Shown: positions 10,303-20,075 of the stretch, one piece after another
Layout of the letters: each line of letters starts with the position of its first letter
Position numbering within the stretch: the stretch's first letter is position 1
Assembly: GCA_028693955.1 (NCBI GenBank)
Contig: JAQUUH010000008.1
Span: 1 to 40,338, forward strand
Source of the DNA: Bacilli bacterium
GTDB lineage: Bacteria; Bacillota_I; Bacilli_A; RFN20; UBA1709
DNA: 40,338 nt
Direction of reading: 5' to 3'
Translations under genes and position numbers: made by a program
Notes under the pieces: model-generated
The model's input: the letters and a program-made list of their open reading frames with translations, nothing else
What the model was told of the DNA's origin: nothing
Database searches by the model: none

Positions 10303-10710
10303 TTATTTATTTATCCATTTAATTAATTCATCATTAGAATCAGTTTTAAACACTGCTTTCATAAAGTTATTATCATTTATGTATACTGCATATTTATTCT
10401 TTTCTACAGAATTATTTATTGAAATAATCAAGCACTTCTTTTTAGTGTTTTCATTTATAAATATTATATCATCATGATATTTACCTGAGAATGATAAGTG
10501 TTCTTTAAAACATAATAATGTTTCACTTATTTGAAAAATTTGATTATCTTTTAAATTGCATACTATATTACTATATTCTTCAGTTTTATTATATAGTTTA
10601 TTATCATTACAAAACCAATCTAACCAACCTATTTCTATTTGTACTTTAACATTTTTTTTATTGAAGTTACCTGATAAATAGTTGTTTTGCCATTCTTTTA
10701 TCGTATACAT
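10303..10710 (-). CDS. Hypothetical protein (135 aa)
   Basis: ORF with RBS-like region upstream (AAGGAGCAAT) and terminator downstream. Confidence 0.6.
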   Translation of the reverse strand: MYTIKEWQNNYLSGNFNKKNVKVQIEIGWLDWFCNDNKLYNKTEEYSNIVCNLKDNQIFQISETLLCFKEHLSFSGKYHDDIIFINENTKKKCLIISINNSVEKNKYAVYINDNNFMKAVFKTDSNDELIKWINK

Positions 10711-10775
10711 AATTTATTGCTCCTTGTATAATTATATTCTATTTTTAATATGAATTATGTTATAAAATAGATATT

Positions 10776-12366
10776 TTATATTTCTTCAATAATTTTTAAA
10801 TCACATTTAAATTGAAACTCTAATGTATGTTTATCAATTGCTTTAATATATTCTATTAATTTTCTCATTATTTGTTGGTCATATAGATCAACTTTTTCTT
10901 TACTTAATGTATCTAGAATTATTTTCATTTTTTCTTTCTTAATCTGAATATTAGTATTTTGTGATTTCTTTTTTTCTATATCTTCTTCTAGACTATGGAT
11001 TTCCTCGCTTAATCTTATATATTCATTATTATAATATTCATCTGTTATTTCTTTATTTCTTTTCTTTTGGAAGATTTCCATAATAAGTTTTCTATCATTG
11101 TTTATTTTCGTTTCAATTGGTTCTATATTTTTGCTACAATCATTATTTAACTCTGAATTGATTGTCTCTTTGACCATTTCCACAAGCTCTGACAAATCTC
11201 CAGAAAAGCGTTCAATAACTCTTTTATATGCTTCTATGATATCAGTTTCTTTAATTGGTAACATTTTCCAACTTCCATTATCTTTTTGATGACCAATACA
11301 CACCCATGTTTTTACAATTCTCCCATCAGCTACTCTTCTTCCATGTCTTCTAAAATTGCTTCAACAATCACTACATATAAGAAGTCCACTTAATGAATTC
11401 TTACTACTATACTTTCCATTACCAGTATTAGCTGTTGGCCTAAGAGATGTCCTATTCTTTTTTTTCTTCTTGTACCATATCAAACAATTCTTGTGTAATT
11501 ATAGCAGGATGGCTATTCTCTACATAGTATTTAGTTGCCTGTCCAGTATTCTTCACTCTAGATTTGCTTAAGACATCAGCTTTATATGTTTTTGCTAAGT
11601 ATGAATTTCCAGTATATTTTTCATTTGCTAGAACACCTTGAATGCTACTTGGTGTCCAGGTATTACCTAGTTTAGTTGTTATCTTTTCATCATTTAATGC
11701 TTTAGCAATTTGTCTAATTGTTTTTCCAGTAATGTATTCAAGAAATATTCGTTTAACAACTTTTGCTTCATCTTCTACAATCACATAGTCATCATTAACT
11801 TTATTATACCCCAAAACTGTTTTATAATTAATTAATACTTTACCTTCTTGAAATCTTTTTTTATATGCCTATTTAATGTTTGTTGAAATACCACGTGACT
11901 CTTGTTCTGCAATTGCAGCAAGAATTGTAATGAGTACTTCTCCATTAGCAGTCATTGTGTCTATTCCTTCATTCTCAAAGTATGCACTTACACTAATATC
12001 CTTTAACTCTCTAATATAGCTTAGTTTATCAACTGTATTTCTAGAAAATCTTGATATTGATTTAATAAGAATTCTATTGATTTTTCCTTCTCTTGCATCA
12101 CTAATCATTCGCATAAACTCTGGTCTTTTTTCTGCTTTAGTACCTGAAATTCCTTGATCTGCATAACCTTCAACATAATTCCATTCAGGATGCGATTTAA
12201 TTAGTTCCTCAAAGTGTGCTTTTTGTCTTTCATATGATTCTTCTTGTTCATCAAAATCAGTACTTACTCTAACATAATAGGTTACATTTTCTTTAGTTAT
12301 AACCTCTGTCATGTTTGCTCTAAATAATGTAGGGATTTCTTTAACAACTCTTTTACTAGTCTCCAT
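10776..12366 (-). pseudogene. Large serine recombinase, disrupted by several lesions
   Basis: TYYVRVSTDFDEQEESYERQ...SISRFSRN...AEQES, then TAG at 11869 where related proteins have Trp (NIK*AYKKRFQEGKV), in-frame continuation to 11452, frameshift, TGA in the zinc ribbon (CSDC*SNFRRHGRR), then ORF 10776-11303 with coiled-coil C-terminus. Confidence 0.8.
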
Positions 12367-12970
12367 ACTTTTGTTTCTCCTTTACTTGCTTTTTCTTCCA
12401 ACCTTTTTGATTACCTGATGGTCCATTTGAATATTTTTTAGTTATTTCTACTCCGTTAATAAATCTAAATGTTACTTTGTTTTTAAATATTTTTACTTTT
12501 TCTAAGAAGATTTCTACTTTTTGTTCATCAAACACAACTAGTTCTTTACAATCAGTTTTAACCATATTTCTAATTTCTGATATTGATATTTTATCAGTTA
12601 ACTCTTTTATTTCTTTTCTAATTACTTCTACTTCTTTATTATAATCGTTAATATCAATTAATCTATTAATCTTCAAAACTTTTAATTCATTTTCTTGTTT
12701 GACTAAAATTGCAAGTTTATTTTTATCATCAATTTGTTCATCATTATCTAGTTTTGTATTAATGAATTCATTATAACTTTCTACAAACTTACTCTTTAAA
12801 ACATCATCCTTTATTCTTGTATTATCGCATACTTTTTTTACCATAATTATTTTAGTTACTACATGACCATATCTCACATCTCCATGACTTGTTAGTATTA
12901 TTAAACTTGTGATTAAATCCTTTACCACAAACTCCACATACTATTTTACTTGTAATGCCTCTGGACAATA
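12356..12970 (-). pseudogene. C-terminal remnant of a second large serine recombinase
   Basis: Frameshifted zinc ribbon VCGVCGKGFNHKFNNTNKSWRCEIWSC followed by CDNTRIKDDVLKSKFVESYNEF coiled coil. Confidence 0.7.
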
Positions 12971-13429
12971 TTTCTTTAAAAAATTTACTGCATAATTATC
13001 AAGTTCATCTTTAGGAATGATTGGCACAAGTCCACTTGATAGATTTTCTGGCATTTCACTATTGTATAATTCCATCTCATCTTTTTTTCTTCCTCTAAAG
13101 CCTTCTTTAAAAGACCCTGACATTTTATATAAAAATGATTTTTGTGTTGGATATGATTTTATCAAACATTCATCTTCAGTTTCAAAAAGATTATAATCAG
13201 CATCTATATGTACTATGAATTCTACATTATCGATTTCTGATTTGATAAATCTATAACCTGTAACTTGAATGTTATTGATATGATAGTTATTTATGTATAT
13301 CTCTCCCCTATATACCTTTCCTGTTAATTCCTTTTCTTCAATGTAATCTTCTAAAGCATGATAGATATTTTCTATGTAGTTTTGTTGAAGAAAATCCGAA
13401 AAGTTTCTATATTTTTTACCCAATAGCAC
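12941..13429 (-). CDS. Hypothetical protein (162 aa) associated with recombinase region
   Basis: ORF; no family recognised. Confidence 0.5.
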   Translation of the reverse strand: MLLGKKYRNFSDFLQQNYIENIYHALEDYIEEKELTGKVYRGEIYINNYHINNIQVTGYRFIKSEIDNVEFIVHIDADYNLFETEDECLIKSYPTQKSFLYKMSGSFKEGFRGRKKDEMELYNSEMPENLSSGLVPIIPKDELDNYAVNFLKKYCPEALQVK

Positions 13430-13565
13430 TCACCTCTTTTTCCATATATTGCCATTTTAAGTAGTACTATTATACTAAAAATAGTGTTATTTGTCGGGTA
13501 AAAAAAGAGCTGAAAATGTAGGATTTATTTTCATAAAAAAAGACCACTATTTACTAGTGATCAAT

Positions 13566-13991
13566 TTACAAAAATCTTTTGTATCTCTTTATATATATCA
13601 ACTCTTGATATTTTATATTTGGATGTTTTATCTTTACCCCTTCTCTTGCAAGAAACACTTGTGTAAAAGCAAATGCATCTAATTCAAATGTTTGTAGATT
13701 ATAACCTTTTTCATTTCCTGTCTTTGCTTTTATTAATTCTTCTTTCCATAGTTTAGCAAGTTCATCATTTGGCATAAGTATCACCCAGTATAATTGGAAT
13801 ACGTGCCTGTATTCATGTGTTATACTTTTAACTGTTTCTAAGTAGTTTTTTTTATACTTTTGGTTGATAATTATTTTTGATTTTCCCTCAGTTACCAGTC
13901 TATTATCATCAACTATATTATTATCATATTCTATTGGTAGAACATCAACTCCTAAATATTCTGCTATTCTTTTGGATATCTCTTCTAACAT
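13566..13991 (-). CDS. ImmA/IrrE-like putative metallopeptidase
   Basis: SITHEYRHVFQLYW contains HExxH; FELDAFAF third-ligand-like segment. Confidence 0.55.
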   Translation of the reverse strand: MLEEISKRIAEYLGVDVLPIEYDNNIVDDNRLVTEGKSKIIINQKYKKNYLETVKSITHEYRHVFQLYWVILMPNDELAKLWKEELIKAKTGNEKGYNLQTFELDAFAFTQVFLAREGVKIKHPNIKYQELIYIKRYKRFL

Positions 13992-14039
13992 TTAACTCCA
14001 CTAAATATTATATCATTTTCCTATAGTATATTCAAGGTA

Positions 14040-14065
14040 ATCAGTCTATTAGCAAAAAACTGCAC
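14040..14065 (+). repeat. Left direct repeat flanking IS (26 bp)
   Basis: ATCAGTCTATTAGCAAAAAACTGCAC identical to 15253-15278. Confidence 0.9.
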
Positions 14066-15252
14066 TGTTATATTACAATACATATGAGACCAATATTGAT
14101 TAAAACGCAAAAGTGATTTATACTTTGCACAAAGAAGATAACCACAACGAAATTTCTTCACACAAGGAGTATAAATCACATGGCTATTATATCACATAAA
14201 TCTCATGATATCAAAACAAAATTTCATGCTGTTTCATCTTATCGTAATAATCATTATTCTATTGCTCATATCTGTTCTAAATATCACATCTCTAAAGCTT
14301 CCCTAATGCGTTGGAATAAAGCTTTCGATGGTTCTTGGGATTCCTTAAAAGAGAAAAGTCGTCGTCCTTTATCTCCTCATCCTAATGCTCATACTGATTT
14401 GGAACTTCTTAAAATATCTTCTCTCATTAAACGTAATCCTCATATCGGTCTTACGGAACTATATACAAAACTTAGGCAACAAATTGCTTATTCCCGCCAT
14501 TATTCTAGTTTATATCGTGTTCTAGTTAAACTCGGTTATTACATCAATAAGTCTAATATTAAGAAAAGATATGTCCCTAAAAAATATCATACCCCTGAGT
14601 TGTTAGGAGAAAAGATGCAATTAGATGTTAAATATGTTCCTAACGATTGTAACGCAAATTTAAGGGACGATTATCATTATTTTCAGTATACTATCATTGA
14701 TGAAGCTTCTAGAGAAAGGTTTATCTATCCTTATAAAGAACAAACTTCTGCTAGCACCATTGATTTTCTTTATCGAGCTATTTGTTACTTTGGATACATC
14801 CCCAGAATTATTCAAACTGATAATGGCTTTGAGTTCTCTTACTTTAGGGAAACTAAGAGAGTTCATCCTTTTGATTTAGAATGTCAGAAGTTAGGGATTA
14901 TTCATAAAACCATTAAACCCAGAACTCCAAGACATAACGGTAAGGTTGAGCGCAGCCATAGAAATGATAATGAAAGATTCTATCGCTTTCTTAAATTCTA
15001 TAACTTTGAAGATCTCATAAAACAAATGAAAGCTTACTTAAGAAGATCAAATAATATTGGTATGACTCCATTGAATTACAAAACACCTATCCAAGTTAGA
15101 CAGCATTTAATAATCAACAATATGATTAACTATTTATCTTGTAAATAATTTTTTAACTGCCTTCATTCTAGGGGGACACATTCCCCCTAAAACCCCTTTA
15201 ATCTTATCTTCTTTTTTTAATTATTTTGTCTCATATCATTTACAATTATACA
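14066..15252 (+). mobile_element. Insertion sequence with DDE (rve) transposase, IS481/IS1202-like
   Basis: Imperfect 25-bp terminal inverted repeats TGTTATATTACAATACATATGAGAC / TGTATAATTGTAAATGATATGAGAC; flanked by 26-bp direct repeats. Confidence 0.85.
14180..15148 (+). CDS. DDE-type integrase/transposase
   Basis: N-terminal HTH (YHISKASLMRWNKAF) plus rve core: MQLDVKYVP, IIQTDNGFEF, HNGKVERSHRND. Confidence 0.9.
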   Translation: MAIISHKSHDIKTKFHAVSSYRNNHYSIAHICSKYHISKASLMRWNKAFDGSWDSLKEKSRRPLSPHPNAHTDLELLKISSLIKRNPHIGLTELYTKLRQQIAYSRHYSSLYRVLVKLGYYINKSNIKKRYVPKKYHTPELLGEKMQLDVKYVPNDCNANLRDDYHYFQYTIIDEASRERFIYPYKEQTSASTIDFLYRAICYFGYIPRIIQTDNGFEFSYFRETKRVHPFDLECQKLGIIHKTIKPRTPRHNGKVERSHRNDNERFYRFLKFYNFEDLIKQMKAYLRRSNNIGMTPLNYKTPIQVRQHLIINNMINYLSCK

Positions 15253-15278
15253 ATCAGTCTATTAGCAAAAAACTGCAC
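15253..15278 (+). repeat. Right direct repeat flanking IS (26 bp)
   Basis: Exact copy of 14040-14065. Confidence 0.9.
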
Positions 15279-15645
15279 AAATGACTGAACAAGGGTTTGT
15301 AAAGCCGTTCAGTTTTTAATGATTTTATTCTTTTTAACTACTTGTCTATATATAGAGAGACTATATAATCGGTCGTTTTAATCAAATGAAAACTGTCTAC
15401 GATATTTTCACTAAATAAATATGAAATAACAACATTTAAAGTTTTTGTTCACTTAATTACTTTGTATAGTTTAACTCACTTCTATATAAATTTTGTTTTT
15501 TATATACAGTATCTATTATCATTCGATGAAATTTTTCATTTGTCTAAAGTACAATCACTCCATCATTTACACCTTGTAATTTACATGATGTAAATATATC
15601 CATTTTTCCATATATTCTAACTTATAGTCTTTTATTGATTATTAA

Positions 15646-16278
15646 TTATTCATCTAATTTATCAATAAGTTTAAGTTTTATATCTCGTTTAACTTTTAAT
15701 TCAAAACCAGTATGAAAAGCCGAATCCTCATGTTGAGTAAAATCTATATCTTTAACAAGTGGTTCATCAACAATGTATAAATAAGATGGTTTTACTTCAC
15801 CATCATGGAAAATATTTGGTCCATCAATTGTCACAAATGAAGGTTTATGTGAAAATGCTATTGCAAGTTCTTTACATGGAGTAATATCAGATCCCTTTTT
15901 TAAATATTCTATCGGATTTGATGATCCATAATAATATTTTTCATCATCAAATCTTGAAATTGTTAAACTCTTAGAAAGGAAACGAACACCACCTCCTTCA
16001 CAATACCATCCTTTATCATCACATAAATTTCTAAATAAATTCATTATTTCATACGGGCTTGTATTTTTAGGTGCATTTACATGAGCTTTCAGAACAAACT
16101 TTTCAGCGTTGTTTTCATCATATTTTATATTATTTATTTCGAATGGGATAATTTTTTTATCAATGCATTTTTTAAAATATATTCTAATTGCAGTTGATAA
16201 ATCTAAACCTAAGTCATTAAAAAATTTACTTGCTTCATCTTTTAATTCTTCATCAATTATTATTTGTAGAATAGCCAT
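15646..16278 (-). CDS. RelB/DinJ-type antitoxin domain fused to a putative ADP-ribosyltransferase-like C-terminal domain
   Basis: N-term MAILQIIIDEELKDEASKFFNDLGLDLSTAIRIYFKKCIDKKIIPFEI is RelB/DinJ-like; C-term KYYYGSSNPIEYLKKGSDITPCKELAIAFS...SYLYIVDEPL resembles ART-fold YHGS...A..YIV pattern. Confidence 0.6.
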   Translation of the reverse strand: MAILQIIIDEELKDEASKFFNDLGLDLSTAIRIYFKKCIDKKIIPFEINNIKYDENNAEKFVLKAHVNAPKNTSPYEIMNLFRNLCDDKGWYCEGGGVRFLSKSLTISRFDDEKYYYGSSNPIEYLKKGSDITPCKELAIAFSHKPSFVTIDGPNIFHDGEVKPSYLYIVDEPLVKDIDFTQHEDSAFHTGFELKVKRDIKLKLIDKLDE

Positions 16279-16537
16279 TTTTCCCTCCTTGATACTTATA
16301 TTATAATATAGTGTATTTACAATATCAATACATAATTGTTAAATAATATATAATATTTAAATATAGAACTTAGTGGTTGTAAAAATAATTACATAACAAG
16401 ACTATATTAATATTATATTCAAATTATATTTTTGCTTTTTTTGTAAAATTAAACCCTATCAACTAAGTTAACTTATTTACTGAAAAAGTATATTAAATAA
16501 TTTTAAATTAGATCTATTACATAGAATTTAATTTTAA

Positions 16538-18307
16538 TTATTTTTTATTTATAAAAAAATCAGCTTGTGATTCAAATAATCTTTTATATATACTATTACT
16601 CTTATTCATCAATTCATAATGTGTTCCAATTTCCTTAATGGTTTTATCACTTATTACAATAATTTTATCACTAAATAAGCAACTAGATAATCTATGAGAT
16701 ACAAAAAATACAAAGTTGTTTTCAGTATATTTATTAATACTATTATACACATTGAATTCTGATTCTATATCTAAAGAAGCTGTTGGTTCATCAAGAATTA
16801 ACAAATTAGATTCTTTATAAAATGTTCTTGCAATCGCAATTTTTTGTAATTCACCTCCACTGAAATTGACTCCACATTTATCAAACCATTTATTAATATA
16901 TGTATTTATTCCGGAATCAAAACTAATAATTTTATCATATATTTCTGCTTTTTTTAAAGAAGAAAACAATTTTTCATTATCATTGGACTTTATACATATA
17001 TTGTCTTTTACAGTGAAAGAAAAAATAGAATAATCTTGGAACATACAATTTACAGCATTATAAAGTGAATTATTATCAATACTATTTATATCTATATTAT
17101 TTATATATATATATCCTTTTGATGGTTTAAGTAAACCACATAATAATTTAATTAAAGTGGATTTACCAGCTCCATTTATACCAACAATGGATATTTTTTG
17201 GGGTTTATCTAATTCTAGATTAATATTTTCTAATACATAATCACTTTTTTTCGAATATTTGAAATATAAATCTTTAATTTTTATAGAATAAATTTTAGTA
17301 ATTTTGACTCCATTTTTTCTTTTTGTTGGTTCTTCAATAATATAAATATAATTTATTAAGTAATTACAATCATTAAAATATAAATTTAAATAAAAAAGTA
17401 AATCTGACAAAGAATTTCCAAAATTTTTTGCAATTGAAAATAGTAATACTATAGTTGAAATATTCAACATATTTTTTTTATAATCAAATAATAAGACTAT
17501 AATAGGTAATATATTTATAAATAAAAATTGTAACAGAATATTTATAGAACTTAAAAATATGTTTTTATTAAAATGTTTGTCCATTTTGTTAAAATAATTT
17601 TTATTATATTTGTCAGTATACAAATCAATAATACATTTAATATTGGATGTTCTACATATAATTTGATGCCTAATATCATATATAGAATTATTAAAATAAC
17701 TTTGTATTTTTGCAATTTCTGTTGATTCATAATTAAATTTTTGTTGATTTTTTAACATTCTATTAGTAATATAACTTGTCAAAATTATACCAAATGATAA
17801 ACATATAAATAATAAATATTGCTTATATGACAAAAAAATAATAATTATACCAGTTAGTGTTATTATTCTTTGCATTATGTTTTTTAAATTATAGATTACT
17901 CCATATGCCCCATTTGTATATTCATTTAAACACTTTTTTGCATAGTATAATTTATCTAAATATTCTTTATCTTCAAAATTCATATAATCAATTTGTGTTA
18001 TTTTTTTATTTAATAAATCATCAAAATAAACAATAACTTTTTTAGAATAAAAAAAGTTTATTTTTTCCAATAATGTAGATGAAATTCTTAATAATATATA
18101 AATAGTAAAATAAGATAAGACATTTATATATATATATGTATTATTGACATTGTCAATAATTAATTTTGGTAAGTATGTGATTAAAATACTATTAAAGCTA
18201 TTTATTACTATTTCTAATACTAATAAAATTAAAAAAATTTTTGAGCATCTAAAAAAATGTTTTATAAAAAAAGTAATAGTTTTACATATTAATTTAACTT
18301 TCTTCAT
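16538..18307 (-). CDS. ABC transporter, fused TM + ATPase (peptide exporter-like), subunit 2
   Basis: Walker A GINGAGKST, signature FSGGE, Walker B LLILDEPTASLD, H-loop FVSHRL; no C39 peptidase domain. Confidence 0.92.
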   Translation of the reverse strand: MKKVKLICKTITFFIKHFFRCSKIFLILLVLEIVINSFNSILITYLPKLIIDNVNNTYIYINVLSYFTIYILLRISSTLLEKINFFYSKKVIVYFDDLLNKKITQIDYMNFEDKEYLDKLYYAKKCLNEYTNGAYGVIYNLKNIMQRIITLTGIIIIFLSYKQYLLFICLSFGIILTSYITNRMLKNQQKFNYESTEIAKIQSYFNNSIYDIRHQIICRTSNIKCIIDLYTDKYNKNYFNKMDKHFNKNIFLSSINILLQFLFINILPIIVLLFDYKKNMLNISTIVLLFSIAKNFGNSLSDLLFYLNLYFNDCNYLINYIYIIEEPTKRKNGVKITKIYSIKIKDLYFKYSKKSDYVLENINLELDKPQKISIVGINGAGKSTLIKLLCGLLKPSKGYIYINNIDINSIDNNSLYNAVNCMFQDYSIFSFTVKDNICIKSNDNEKLFSSLKKAEIYDKIISFDSGINTYINKWFDKCGVNFSGGELQKIAIARTFYKESNLLILDEPTASLDIESEFNVYNSINKYTENNFVFFVSHRLSSCLFSDKIIVISDKTIKEIGTHYELMNKSNSIYKRLFESQADFFINKK

Positions 18308-20075
18308 TTATGCCCTTCCTATAATTAATTCCTTGTTTATTATAAAGTTCATAATATTTCCCTTTTTTTTCTATTAATTCATCATGGCTACCATTTTCAA
18401 CTATTTTTCCATCTTCAAGTAAAAGAATTTTATCACAAAATGTAATAGAGTTTAACCTATGAGTTATAAATAATCCAAATCTATTTTTCATATTATTTTT
18501 TAGTAACTCGTATAATTTAATTTCAATAAAAGGATCTAATGCTGCAGTAGGTTCATCCATAATAAAAAACTTTTTCTTACTATTTATAATTCTCAATATA
18601 TTAATCTTAGCTATTTCTCCACCACTTAATTGAACACCAGTAGAATATAATTCTTTGGAATAACAATATCCATTTTCTATATTATTTATTAGATTATCAT
18701 TTAATTCAATTTCTTTATATAATAATGATAAATTTTCTTTTTCCGTATTTTCATATAATATATTTTCTTTTAAACTGATTGCTAATAAAGGATTATTTTG
18801 AAATAATATATCCAAGTATTTAAATATACAAGTTTTATCAATATTTTTTATATCTATACCATTAATTTCTATTATACCTTCAGTTGGTTCGTATAAACCA
18901 CATAATAATTTTACAAGTGTCGTTTTTCCCGCACCATTTAATCCGACTAAAGCTATCTTCTCATCAGAAATTTTTAAATTAATATTCTTTAAAACATATT
19001 TATTTGAATCAAAATATTTGAATGAAACATTTTTAAATTCAATTAATTCAATTTCATCTATAGTTTTTAAATTGGTTATTTTTTCTCCAATAATATATTT
19101 ATTTTTGAAATCAATTAAATCTTTTAAATATAATTTATTATTAATAATACTAACAATAAACGATATTATCTGATTTAATGCAATTATCACAGATGAAGAA
19201 ACTGTTATATAATAAACAAAATTTGCTGTATCAATATTATTATTAATATATCTCATTATAAAATATACATAGCATACTAAATATTCCAATATTTCAAGCA
19301 AGACTTTAACTATTCCTAATTTAGATTTTATAATTTGATTGTCTTTTAGTTTTTTAAAGTAATTATCAACTTCAATTTTTTTCATTTTATTAATTTTATC
19401 AAATAGTGAAAAAATCCTAATTTCTTTAGCAAATGATACATTATTACATATTGAATTTAAATAATTAATTTTTCGTGTTACTATTCTGGTATTATTATAA
19501 TATTTATTTTTTTCTATTCTTTTTTGAAATATACTAATTAAAATTGAAAGAATTAATATGACAATTATAATTAAAGCCATATAAAAATCAATTAATAATA
19601 AAAAAGGTATAATAATTGTAAAACACGAAAAATATGATATAAAAGAAATTTGATTTGTTACAATTGCAATAATTCCAGTATTATTTCCTAAATTGTATAT
19701 AGCATTATTATACATATCTTGTGTTTCTGATAATTCGTAAACAGAATATGGAATATTTAAAGTAAATTTATTAAAATCTAATTTCATTTTAATAGAAATC
19801 TTATATTTATTCTTACTTTCAAGATAACCAAAAATATTGCTAAAACATTTTAATAAAAAAGAAAGTAGTATAATTATTAATACTTTTTTTATAAAAAATG
19901 ATATATTATCATTTTCTAAATAAATAATAAAATTTTTAATTATATATGGTGTGATAATTAAATTAAAACAAATAAGAATGTTTTTTAAAAATACATAAAT
20001 GCAATAATTTTTGTTATGAGATATAAATTTAATTATTTCATTATTAATGGTATCTTTTTTCATATATTTATTCAT
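18294..20075 (-). CDS. ABC transporter, fused TM + ATPase (peptide exporter-like), subunit 1
   Basis: GLNGAGKTT, LSGGE, FIMDEPTAALD, FITHRL; overlaps both neighbours (4 and 14 nt). Confidence 0.92.
   Translation of the reverse strand: MNKYMKKDTINNEIIKFISHNKNYCIYVFLKNILICFNLIITPYIIKNFIIYLENDNISFFIKKVLIIILLSFLLKCFSNIFGYLESKNKYKISIKMKLDFNKFTLNIPYSVYELSETQDMYNNAIYNLGNNTGIIAIVTNQISFISYFSCFTIIIPFLLLIDFYMALIIIVILILSILISIFQKRIEKNKYYNNTRIVTRKINYLNSICNNVSFAKEIRIFSLFDKINKMKKIEVDNYFKKLKDNQIIKSKLGIVKVLLEILEYLVCYVYFIMRYINNNIDTANFVYYITVSSSVIIALNQIISFIVSIINNKLYLKDLIDFKNKYIIGEKITNLKTIDEIELIEFKNVSFKYFDSNKYVLKNINLKISDEKIALVGLNGAGKTTLVKLLCGLYEPTEGIIEINGIDIKNIDKTCIFKYLDILFQNNPLLAISLKENILYENTEKENLSLLYKEIELNDNLINNIENGYCYSKELYSTGVQLSGGEIAKINILRIINSKKKFFIMDEPTAALDPFIEIKLYELLKNNMKNRFGLFITHRLNSITFCDKILLLEDGKIVENGSHDELIEKKGKYYELYNKQGINYRKGINEES

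Noticed and set aside
10293-10314. (ATTT)n tandem run resembling a repeat array
   Set aside because: Simple microsatellite at the end of an AT-rich ORF; no spacers, so not a CRISPR array. No CRISPR repeats were seen in the window
11303-11452. UGA=Trp (code 4) as explanation for TGA inside the recombinase zinc ribbon
   Set aside because: The expected residue is Gly, not Trp; the same gene also has a TAG and a frameshift, and other genes use TGG for Trp and are long under code 11, so decay is simpler
14660-14879. Short ORFs 14660-14866 (-) and 14697-14879 (+)
   Set aside because: Overlap the transposase catalytic domain in other frames; no supporting motifs
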